Source of the DNA: Aureispira sp. CCB-QB1
Lineage (GTDB): Bacteria > Bacteroidota > Bacteroidia > Chitinophagales > Saprospiraceae
Length of the DNA: 64,000 bases
Direction of reading: 5' to 3'
Assembly: GCF_000724545.1 (NCBI RefSeq)
Contig: NZ_JHBV01000043.1
Span: forward strand, 62,001 to 126,000
A model generated the notes under the pieces. The model did no database searches and was not told the DNA's origin. It was given only the letters and a program-made list of their open reading frames with translations. The position numbers and the translations under genes are program-made. This document shows, one piece after another, positions 1 through 6,898 of the stretch (within the stretch, counting starts at the first letter, position 1; each line of letters opens with the position of its first letter).

Positions 1-879
1 GGGTACGTTAAGTTTGATAATATACAGCATTTAATTTTAGATGAGGCTGATCGAATGTTGGATATGGGATTTTTAGATGATATCCAAAAGATCATTTCTT
101 ATTTACCTAAAAAACGTCAAAACTTGATGTTTAGTGCTACCATGGCACCCAAAATAAGAACTTTAGCCAATCAAATTTTAACCCAACCCAAAACAATTAA
201 CATTGCTTTAGATAAGCCAGCAGAAGGCGTGCTACAAGCCGTCTATTTAGCTTATGATAATCAAAAAACACCCTTGATTCATAGCTTAATTTCTGATAAA
301 CCTAATTATGAACGCATCCTGATTTTTACATCTACTAAAAGGAAAGTATTTGATATTGTGCGATCGCTGCGCAAAGAAGGGTACTCGGTGGCAGGTATCT
401 CTTCCGATTTAGATCAAGATGAACGTGAAAAAGTACTCTTGGAGTTCAAGCAGAAATCGATACGAATTTTAGTAGCTACAGATATTTTGAGTAGAGGAGT
501 CGATATCAAAGATATTAATTTGGTGATCAATTACGATGTGCCTGGAGATGCTGCTGATTACGTGCATCGTGTGGGGAGAACGGCACGTGCTTCTACGACA
601 GGTGTCGCATTGACATTGGTCAATCCAGACGATATGTACAAATTTGCAAGAATAGAAAAATTGATTGAAAGTAAAATACCTCAAATTCCATTGCCAAAAG
701 AACTAGGAGAAGCGCCAGAATATAAAGTTAGGGGAGGAGGAAGAAATCGAAAAGGAGGTAATAAAAAGCATTACAAGAAGAAAGGGCATCAGACCACTAA
801 AAAATCCAACAATAACCGAAAAAAAAGTAGCTCTAAATCTACTAAAACCAATACTCAAAAAACAAAAAATAAGTCATAG
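1..879 (+). CDS. DEAD-box RNA helicase, 3' part (5' end outside window)
   Basis: ATP-dependent RNA helicase of the DEAD-box family, acting on structured RNA in ribosome assembly or mRNA turnover. The reading frame is open from base 1, so the first conserved motifs (Q motif, Walker A) lie upstream of the window. In the 292 visible residues the DEAD box itself is at about residues 14-17, the SAT motif at 45-47, and helicase motif VI (HRVGRTAR) at 189-196, so the second RecA-like domain is complete. The last ~55 residues form a very basic Lys/Arg/Asn/Ser-rich tail, typical of RhlE-like bacterial helicases, where it helps bind RNA. The YwbE gene starts 7 bases after the stop, which suggests co-transcription. 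The family is certain; assignment to the RhlE subgroup is an inference. Confidence 0.95.
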   Translation, partial: GYVKFDNIQHLILDEADRMLDMGFLDDIQKIISYLPKKRQNLMFSATMAPKIRTLANQILTQPKTINIALDKPAEGVLQAVYLAYDNQKTPLIHSLISDKPNYERILIFTSTKRKVFDIVRSLRKEGYSVAGISSDLDQDEREKVLLEFKQKSIRILVATDILSRGVDIKDINLVINYDVPGDAADYVHRVGRTARASTTGVALTLVNPDDMYKFARIEKLIESKIPQIPLPKELGEAPEYKVRGGGRNRKGGNKKHYKKKGHQTTKKSNNNRKKSSSKSTKTNTQKTKNKS

Positions 880-886
880 GTAGAAA

Positions 887-1093
887 ATGGATGGAAGAAA
901 TCGGTCAGATATAAAATCTGGAATGGAAGTGGCTATTGTGCTCAAAAAAGACCAAGTTTCAGGTGTTTTAACGGAGGGCTATGTGAAAAACATTTTGACA
1001 AAAAGCCAATTTCACCCTCATGGAATAAAGGTGCGCCTAGATACAGGAGAAGTCGGACGTGTGAAAGAAATTTATGGAGAAGACGATGTTTAA
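887..1093 (+). CDS. YwbE family protein (DUF2196)
   Basis: A 68-residue protein matching the small YwbE family (DUF2196), recognised from the pattern of an N-terminal R-x-D-I-K-x-G, then VAIVLKKDQ, HPHGIKVRL and GxVGRV. The length is typical of the family. It is probably a small all-beta cytoplasmic protein; its biochemical role is not established. It begins 7 bases after the helicase stop codon and probably shares that mRNA, which hints at RNA-related work, but that is only context. ATG start. Confidence 0.85.
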   Translation: MDGRNRSDIKSGMEVAIVLKKDQVSGVLTEGYVKNILTKSQFHPHGIKVRLDTGEVGRVKEIYGEDDV

Positions 1094-1106
1094 TCGTTGA
1101 TGGGGC

Positions 1107-1754
1107 TTATAGTATGTAGCTGTAACCAATTTCGTTTAAGTCTTCTTTTAATGTTTTAAAGTCAATACCTTGGGAGGTAAGTTGGTTGATTAAAGAGTTC
1201 GTAATAGGAGCATGTTGATAAATTGCTTGAATTGCATTGAGATTCAAACTGACTAATTCATAATATTCCATTGCCCATTGGTGAAATGTTTCAGGATTTC
1301 CATCTAATAATTGAAGTAAGCTTTCCGAATCACGGCAAACCACCTCATGAAGCGTATTGTCTAGGTGAATGCCGCTTGTCCATTTGCTGTTAGAGGGAAT
1401 ATTCCAAATACAAAAAGTCGTACCAATACTTTTGACGGGTTCTGTAAACATAAATTCATGAAATTCGTTAGGGAGGTTTTGAGTTATTTTTCCTTTATCT
1501 TGTACTGGACTTTCATGGGTAAAACCATTTATAATCGCTCCATTTTGTTGAAATAAAATGAGCATCTCATCACCAGAGCCATTTCTCATTTGGCAACAAG
1601 CCGCTTCTTTGTCCCAGTTTTTATTGTAAGAATAATACCTATATTCCCACTCTTGGCAAATAATAGCTTCAAGTACGGCAATAGATTGACACCGTTTTTT
1701 TAATACTATAGGAGGGGGGATTAAATCAATATTTTTAAGGGATAAGTTTTTCAT
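1107..1754 (-). CDS. Hypothetical protein, 215 aa
   Basis: I do not recognise this protein. It is soluble, with no signal peptide or membrane segment, and is mixed in composition with several Trp and Cys residues (two adjacent Cys near residue 52). The open frame extends nine codons further upstream to a TTG, but the ATG at 1754 is the more natural start. The gene converges on the YwbE gene with only 13 bases between stop codons. Upstream of it lies a 790-base repeat-bearing gap. The reading frame is long and free of stops, and its composition resembles the neighbouring genes, so I believe it is real, but I cannot give a function. Confidence 0.7.
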   Translation of the reverse strand: MKNLSLKNIDLIPPPIVLKKRCQSIAVLEAIICQEWEYRYYSYNKNWDKEAACCQMRNGSGDEMLILFQQNGAIINGFTHESPVQDKGKITQNLPNEFHEFMFTEPVKSIGTTFCIWNIPSNSKWTSGIHLDNTLHEVVCRDSESLLQLLDGNPETFHQWAMEYYELVSLNLNAIQAIYQHAPITNSLINQLTSQGIDFKTLKEDLNEIGYSYIL

Positions 1755-1890
1755 TTTGTTGTTATGGTGTGGCTTTAACAAATTATTATTTAGTACAAAT
1801 AGCTGTGTTTTTTTTAGTAAAATAGAAAATCCTTCTCAAAAGGAGATCATGTATCATCTATTCTATTAATATTATTCCATTATTTATTCA

Positions 1891-1990
1891 TTAGTAGCAG
1901 CGAACCGAGCATAGCGAGCTCACGACCATAGGGAGTAAGAAACCCAGCTTGCTGGCTCATGATCGCAGGGAGGAACTAAGCTAACTATTA
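1891..1990. repeat. Extragenic GTAGCAGCG repeat, short variant
   Basis: Begins TTAGTAGCAGCGAACCGAGC, then a GCGAGCTCACGACC segment and a GGGAGTAA segment, and ends CTAACTATTA. The same order of modules is seen at 4761-4836 and, with TAGTTCGTTGA ends, at 51745-51883. This copy also carries an extra GCTTGCTGGCTCATGATCGCAGG module. Confidence 0.8.
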
Positions 1991-2116
1991 AAGGTTATGC
2001 ATGTAAAAAGTTATGGGAATAGTTACTATATCTTTTGGTTTTTAACAGTAGGGAATAGTTTACTCCTCTGTCCTTCTTTTCTTGATAAAAGAAGCAAAAT
2101 CAAGACCCAACACTAC

Positions 2117-2211
2117 GATTAGATGATTTTTGCTGCTTGTTTGCTGAACTAGCTTGCATGCTTCGCCAAGCTAGTTCGGACGCAAAGCTGCGCAGAAATC
2201 ATTGTCTAATC
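2117..2211. repeat. Long imperfect inverted repeat (about 95 bases)
   Basis: An 11-bp perfect inner stem (GAACTAGCTTG at 2146-2156 with CAAGCTAGTTC at 2167-2177) sits inside outer arms that also pair with gaps: GATTAGATGATTT on the left against AAATCATTGTCTAATC on the right, and TGCTGC-type bases against GCAGCTTTGC. There is no T-run directly after it, so it is not a simple terminator. The preceding stretch CTTGATAAAAGAAGCAAAA resembles a common Bacteroidota extragenic repeat. Confidence 0.7.
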
Positions 2212-2543
2212 TCCGTTAACGGTCATTTTTATTGCTCATACAAAATTTACTTAAATAACCTTTATTGTGTTCATAAAAAATGAAAGGTAAAAATAGGAGA
2301 AGGACTTAAAATATAGGATGTTTTGTGGTTTATTGTATCTTTAGCTTTTAGGAGGACAGAATCAAGTCGCAGGTAGAATATTATTTAACTAATTACATAT
2401 GAACAATACTCCAAAGATAATTGGAAAGCAATAAGTAACAGATAAAAAATCAACTTCATAAACAGTTTCATTGTTAGGAGTGTATTTTTGTTCCCAAGTT
2501 GTAAAATTAAGATTTTTTGGAGTACTAATTTGAAAATATTAGC

Positions 2544-4682
2544 ATGAAACTAATCGTATTAATCATTTTACTAGGTGTGTCTTTAGGAATAACGGCACAA
2601 GACAAAGAATTGACTTTGGAAGATGCTGTTTTGGGGCAGTGGAGACAGTTTTATCCGACACGTGTTGCTAATTTGACATGGAGAAAAGGACAAGATGTTG
2701 TTACATTCCACTCTAAGGATAGCAAGCAGATTATGATGCAAAAAGTAGGAGCTAAGACAGCTCAGGAACTGTTTGATTTGAAAGCGCTAAATAAGGCTTT
2801 TGGTGAAGAACTATCTAGAATGCCTTTTATTCAATGGGAGAGTGAGCAAGAGTTTAGTTTTGTTTATGGAGGACAACGATTTTGGATGGCATTAGAAGGG
2901 GACAATATTAGTCGAAAATTAGTCGTCCGTATGCCGAAAGAAGCCAACATTGATTATCATAAAAAATCTCAAAATATAGCCTATACCAAAGCGCATAATT
3001 TATATGTTCAAGATAAAAATGGAGGTGAATTGGAAGTAACTGCTTTTGAAGATCCTAATATTGTTAGTGGTCAAGCGATTGCTCGATACGAATTTGGAAT
3101 TGGGAAAGGTACCTTTTGGTCTCCTGATGGGTCGCACTTGGCTTTTTATCAAAAAGATGAAACAGATGTAGCAGATTATCCTCTACTAGATATTACAACA
3201 ACACCAGGAGCTTTAAAAACAATTAAATATCCTATGGCGGGGCAAAAAAGCGAGTATGCTCGAGTTGGAATTTTTAATGTAGCGACTAAAAAAACAATTT
3301 ATCTAAAAGTAGATGGTCCTAAAGATCAATATTTGACCAATTTGGGATGGGGACCTGAGAATAAGTATGTTTACGTAGCTGTTGTTAATAGAGAACAAAA
3401 TCACGTTTGGTTAAATCAATATGATGTCAAAACAGGTAATTTAGTTAAAACACTTTTTGAAGAAAAACATGATAAATACGTAGAACCAGAGCATCCAGTT
3501 TGGTTTATTCCTGGCAATAACAAAGAATTTTTGTGGTGGTCAGAAAGAGATGGCTTTATGCATTTGCATCGTTATAATACAGAAGGGAAATACCTAGGAC
3601 AAGTGACCAAAGGCAAATGGGTAACGTTAAAAGTGTTGGGTTTGGATGATACTAAAAAAATGATTTTGGTGCAAGGCACGGACGAAAGTGGCTTGAATAC
3701 AACTGTTTATTGTGCGCCATTGGAAGGTGGAAAGCCTTCTAAGCGTTTGGTCAAAGAAGATGGTGTGCATAGCTTTTCTTTGAGTAGCTCTGGAAAATAT
3801 TTAATAGATGATTATTCTGATATTAAAACACCTCATGTAACACGTATTGTTACTTTAAAAGGAAAAGTAAAAAATACCTTGCATACAGCTGAAAATCCTT
3901 ATAAAGATTATCAAATATCTAGCCCAGAATTGGTTAGTCTTAAAGCGAAAGATGGCACACCATTGCAAGCACGTTTGATAAAACCAGCTAATTTTGATCC
4001 ATCTAAAAAATATCCTGTTATTGTCTATGTTTATGGAGGACCTCATGCTCAAATGGTGACCAATAGTTGGCTGGGGAATGCTCGACTATGGATGTATTAT
4101 GCGGCTAACAAGGGGTATTTGGTATTTACCTTGGACAATAGAGGATCAGCCAATAGAGGGTTAGAATTTGAAAATGTCATTCACAGACAGTTGAGCAAGC
4201 ATGAAATGGAAGATCAGTTGGTCGGAGTCGACTATCTAAAATCTTTGGCTTATGCTGATACGGATAGAATGGCGGTGCATGGTTGGTCGTATGGTGGTTT
4301 TATGACAACTTCCCTGATGTTAAAGCATCCAGATGTCTTTAAAGTAGGAGTTGCTGGTGGACCTGTTACGGATTGGAATTATTATGAGGTAATGTATGGA
4401 GAGCGTTATATGGATATGCCCAAAGAAAATCCTGAAGGGTACAAAGAAACACAACTAAAGAATCATGTACAAAACTTAAAAGGAGATTTATTGCTTATTC
4501 ATGGAACGGTAGATGATGTTGTTGTAATGCAGCATAATTTGAGTTTGGTCAAAGCTTTTGTTGATAATGGCATTTTGATGGATTTCTTTCCTTATCCAAT
4601 GCACCCACATAATGTAAGGGGCAAAGATCGAGTTCATTTGATGAATAAAGTATTGACTTATATTGATGATAAATTGAAATAG
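2544..4682 (+). CDS. S9 family prolyl peptidase, dipeptidyl peptidase IV type
   Basis: Periplasmic or secreted serine peptidase of family S9B that removes N-terminal dipeptides, usually after Pro or Ala, from peptides. The 712 residues start with a signal peptide (hydrophobic stretch to TAQ at about residue 19). An eight-bladed beta-propeller domain follows to about residue 480, then the alpha/beta-hydrolase domain. The catalytic triad can be read directly: nucleophile Ser582 in GWSYGGF, Asp657 in GTVDD, and His689 in MHPHNV. The length is normal for the family (700-750). It stands alone, with repeat-bearing gaps on both sides, so it is probably monocistronic. Such enzymes serve peptide scavenging in marine Bacteroidota. 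The family call is secure; substrate specificity is inferred. Confidence 0.95.
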   Translation: MKLIVLIILLGVSLGITAQDKELTLEDAVLGQWRQFYPTRVANLTWRKGQDVVTFHSKDSKQIMMQKVGAKTAQELFDLKALNKAFGEELSRMPFIQWESEQEFSFVYGGQRFWMALEGDNISRKLVVRMPKEANIDYHKKSQNIAYTKAHNLYVQDKNGGELEVTAFEDPNIVSGQAIARYEFGIGKGTFWSPDGSHLAFYQKDETDVADYPLLDITTTPGALKTIKYPMAGQKSEYARVGIFNVATKKTIYLKVDGPKDQYLTNLGWGPENKYVYVAVVNREQNHVWLNQYDVKTGNLVKTLFEEKHDKYVEPEHPVWFIPGNNKEFLWWSERDGFMHLHRYNTEGKYLGQVTKGKWVTLKVLGLDDTKKMILVQGTDESGLNTTVYCAPLEGGKPSKRLVKEDGVHSFSLSSSGKYLIDDYSDIKTPHVTRIVTLKGKVKNTLHTAENPYKDYQISSPELVSLKAKDGTPLQARLIKPANFDPSKKYPVIVYVYGGPHAQMVTNSWLGNARLWMYYAANKGYLVFTLDNRGSANRGLEFENVIHRQLSKHEMEDQLVGVDYLKSLAYADTDRMAVHGWSYGGFMTTSLMLKHPDVFKVGVAGGPVTDWNYYEVMYGERYMDMPKENPEGYKETQLKNHVQNLKGDLLLIHGTVDDVVVMQHNLSLVKAFVDNGILMDFFPYPMHPHNVRGKDRVHLMNKVLTYIDDKLK

Positions 4683-4760
4683 ATTACCAGATTTGTAGAG
4701 TGATTTGCTGTTTTACATTACTTCGTTGTAAAAACGTATTGGCTTGATTTTTAGTAGGTA

Positions 4761-4836
4761 ATCAACGGCTACGAAGTAGCAGCGAACCGAGCTATGCGAG
4801 CTCACGACCGTAGGGAGTAACAAAGCTAACTACTAT
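4761..4836. repeat. Extragenic GTAGCAGCG repeat, short variant
   Basis: Starts TCAACGGCTACGAAGTAGCAG and contains AACCGAGC, GCGAGCTCACGACC and GGGAGTAAC; it ends AGCTAACTACTATT. It fills most of the space before folB and ends 26 bases before its start codon. Confidence 0.8.
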
Positions 4837-4861
4837 TGAAAATAACTATAACTATGGGATT

Positions 4862-5389
4862 ATGGGATTAATAGCATTAGAAGGAATGGAGTTTTATGCT
4901 TACCATGGATTTTATCCAGAGGAGCAATTAATAGGGGGGGATTATATTATTGATGTTTATTTAGAAACAGATTTTGAGGCAGCAGCAGCAGGCGATGCTT
5001 TGGATGTAACGATTAATTATGAGACCATCTATCGTATCGTAAAAGTAGAAATGCAAAAAAAATCTAAGTTATTAGAAACAATAGCAAGGCGCATTATCAA
5101 TAAAATAATTGGAATTTGCACAACGGTACAAGCTCTAAAAATACGGGTAACCAAGAAAAATCCCCCTTTAGGAGCTAGTGTACAACGCGCATTTATAGAA
5201 ATAGAAGAAAGCTATGTGGTTAAGTGCAATAAGTGTTCTCGTCCATTTCTTTCTCATGCGAGAGGTGATTGTTGGACAAAATACGGACAAGTATATCCAG
5301 AAACAAGAGCTACTTTAACCCGTAATTTTGGTCCCAATATTTGCCGAAATTGTTTATTGCCACACTTTATTAAAAGTAGAGAAGATTAA
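4862..5389 (+). CDS. folB: Dihydroneopterin aldolase with a Cys-rich C-terminal extension
   Basis: FolB converts 7,8-dihydroneopterin to 6-hydroxymethyl-dihydropterin and glycolaldehyde in tetrahydrofolate synthesis. Residues 1-117 match the FolB/DHNA fold: the start IALEGMEFYAYHGFYPEE includes the conserved YHG and the catalytic Glu (20 or 21), then INYETIY, LLETIA and RVTKKNPP with the catalytic Lys (98 or 99). FolB is normally about 120 residues; this one has 175. The extra ~55 residues carry Cys122-x2-Cys125 and Cys161-x2-Cys164 plus Cys137 and His132/His168, a pattern that would bind zinc. There is no frameshift: the frame is continuous. The ATG at 4862 is the only sensible start, since an ATG eight bases earlier hits a stop after five codons. 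Confidence 0.88.
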   Translation: MGLIALEGMEFYAYHGFYPEEQLIGGDYIIDVYLETDFEAAAAGDALDVTINYETIYRIVKVEMQKKSKLLETIARRIINKIIGICTTVQALKIRVTKKNPPLGASVQRAFIEIEESYVVKCNKCSRPFLSHARGDCWTKYGQVYPETRATLTRNFGPNICRNCLLPHFIKSRED

Positions 5390-5485
5390 GTTTGGCTTGC
5401 TTTTAGTATTACTTTGTTAGAAAATCATAGTAACACTCGCAACTAAGTATTATTATTTTAGTAAAACATACAAGTTCCAAAAAAA

Positions 5486-5516
5486 CTGTCTAAAATGAGA
5501 ATGAAATTTTAGACAG
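5486..5516. terminator. Hairpin between folB and DUF4197 gene
   Basis: Perfect 11-bp stem CTGTCTAAAAT (5486-5496) with ATTTTAGACAG (5506-5516) and a 9-base loop. No T-run follows on the plus strand; the A-run is upstream. It may be a mRNA 3'-end stabiliser for folB or a leader structure of the following gene rather than a classical terminator. Confidence 0.4.
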
Positions 5517-5561
5517 AGATTTCAAAGAACAAATTTAATAACCTATAATAGACAAGGAATA

Positions 5562-6296
5562 ATGAAAAGAATTACTATTTGGATGTTTTGTTTTTTATCC
5601 ATATTCTCTTTATCTAATTGTGACACGCTTCAAGATATTGCTAATTCTACACTTGGAAGTTCTTCTAGTGGGGGGAAGGGCTTGAGCAATGATCAGATTA
5701 TTTCAGGCTTAAAACAAGCCTTGATACAAGGAACTTCAAAAGGAGTCAACGTGTTGGCTGTTAAAGATGGTTTTTTCAAAAATGCTGCTGTTAAAGTATT
5801 GTTTCCACCTGAGGCTCAAAAAGTAGAAAAAACGCTGCGTGATGTAGGCGCAGGACAATTGGTAGATGTTGCTATAGAAAAAATTAATCGAGCCGCAGAA
5901 GATGCTGCTTCTGGAGCCAAAGATATTTTTATCAATGCAATCACAAAAATGACCGTAACAGATGCAATGGATATCTTGATGGGAACGGATAATGCTTGTA
6001 CCAACTACTTGAGAAAAACAACTTCTTCGGCACTGTTTTCTTCGTTTAATCCTGTGATTCAAAAATCATTAAATCAAGTGGGAGCTTCAGATGCTTGGTC
6101 AACTGTTATGACCAATTACAATAGAATTCCTTTTGTAGAAAAAATTAATCCTGATTTGGATGATTATGTTACCAACAAAGCAATGGATGGCGTTTTCTTA
6201 ATGATTGAGAAAGAAGAAAAGCTTATCCGAAAAGATCCTGTAAAACGAGTAACAGACCTGTTGAAAAAGGTATTTGCATTGCAGGATAACAAATAA
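5562..6296 (+). CDS. DUF4197 domain lipoprotein
   Basis: A 244-residue lipoprotein. A short hydrophobic leader ends in a lipobox LSNC with the lipidated Cys at 20. The body matches DUF4197, recognised from the segments LSNDQIISGLKQAL, FPPEAQKVEKTLR, FINAITKMTVTDAMDIL and ATNYLR-like (here CTNYLRK). It is mostly helical and the function is unknown; family members occur in many Proteobacteria and Bacteroidota. A good Shine-Dalgarno-like AAGGA lies 5-8 bases before the ATG. It sits alone between folB and the T9SS cargo gene, with a hairpin in the leader region, so it is likely a single-gene transcript. Confidence 0.88.
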   Translation: MKRITIWMFCFLSIFSLSNCDTLQDIANSTLGSSSSGGKGLSNDQIISGLKQALIQGTSKGVNVLAVKDGFFKNAAVKVLFPPEAQKVEKTLRDVGAGQLVDVAIEKINRAAEDAASGAKDIFINAITKMTVTDAMDILMGTDNACTNYLRKTTSSALFSSFNPVIQKSLNQVGASDAWSTVMTNYNRIPFVEKINPDLDDYVTNKAMDGVFLMIEKEEKLIRKDPVKRVTDLLKKVFALQDNK

Positions 6297-6622
6297 GAGC
6301 CACAAAAAAATCAAATTGAGGACTTCAAGCAACTTGAATGACTCAATTTTGCTAAAAAAAGTCTTAAAGTAGCTACTTCAGCTATACAACTTGAAGCATC
6401 TTCTCGTTTGTAAGGTAAAAAACAATCCTTGCTAGTAGAGAATAATGCTTCAAGTTTTTTTTTGGCGAACTTCTTTGTAAATTTGGCGAACTCAATGAGG
6501 AAGTTCATAATAAGCAGATATTCTACTAACTTCAATAGGAGTATTACTATTCACATTAGTTTACTAAAACACAACCTAACCGTACAAGTATAGCGGGTTA
6601 ATTGGTAGGCTATAATATTCAC

Positions 6623-6704
6623 AATAGTTCGTTAAAACTACATAGTAGCAGCGTCGCTAACTAAACCTGCGATTGCATGAAGTAATTAACGAACTACTAA
6701 TATT
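6623..6704. repeat. Minimal TIR-ended extragenic repeat
   Basis: About 80 bases, opening AATAGTTCGTTAA and closing TTAACGAACTACTAATATT, so the ends are inverted repeats. The middle holds CATAGTAGCAGCG and a TTGCATGAAGTAA segment. The flanking TATTCACAATAGTTC occurs again at the start of the next copy, so the two are arranged head to tail. Confidence 0.85.
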
Positions 6705-6707
6705 CAC

Positions 6708-6878
6708 AATAGTTCATTGAAACCACGCAGTAGCAGCGCAGCTAAACTTTATTAGTTTGATAATCAGTAAGTTGCGATTTTTATTGCGTTTTATGTTAAA
6801 ATTTTGATTATCAAACTAATATAAATGTGCTTTTTTATCTTTTTGGTAAAAAAGTAAAAAATCAACGAACTACTAATT
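6708..6878. repeat. Long MITE-like repeat, copy A
   Basis: Terminal inverted repeats AATAGTTCATTGA (6708-6720) and TCAACGAACTACTAATT (6862-6878). Inside is a perfect 15-bp palindrome, ATTAGTTTGATAATC (6751-6765) with GATTATCAAACTAAT (6806-6820), then a small CTTTTTTA/TAAAAAAG hairpin. Very similar copies are at 29628-29837 and 48084-48286. It ends 20 bases before the next gene's start codon. Confidence 0.9.
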
Positions 6879-6898
6879 CAAAAATAGAACAAAAATTT

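Larger units (their letters stand above)
1755..2543. other. Intergenic gap with two repeat structures
   Basis: No gene is visible in this 789-base gap. It holds a copy of the GTAGCAGCG extragenic repeat (1891-1990) and a long imperfect hairpin (2117-2211), followed by the palindrome CCGTTAACGG at about 2213-2222. The rest is AT-rich with no convincing promoter; a TAATTTG sequence about 15 bases before the peptidase start is one base short of the Bacteroidota -7 element. Confidence 0.6.
6297..6898. other. Intergenic gap with tandem repeat copies
   Basis: A 602-base gap. Its right half is almost entirely two adjacent copies of the TAGTTCGTTGA-ended repeat (6623-6704 and 6708-6878). The left half holds scattered direct and inverted pieces of ACTTGAAGCA/GCTTCAAG and an open frame on the minus strand that I do not accept as a gene. 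Confidence 0.6.

Noticed and set aside
1888-1992. Possible CRISPR-like or tandem-repeat array
   Set aside because: The repeated modules are dispersed, differ in order, and have no regular spacers; no cas genes in the window.
6311-6508. Open frame of 65-74 codons on the minus strand between the DUF4197 and T9SS genes
   Set aside because: Lys/Leu/Phe-rich translation without a known family, no Shine-Dalgarno sequence, and its DNA is made of repeated ACTTGAAGCA/GCTTCAAG pieces.
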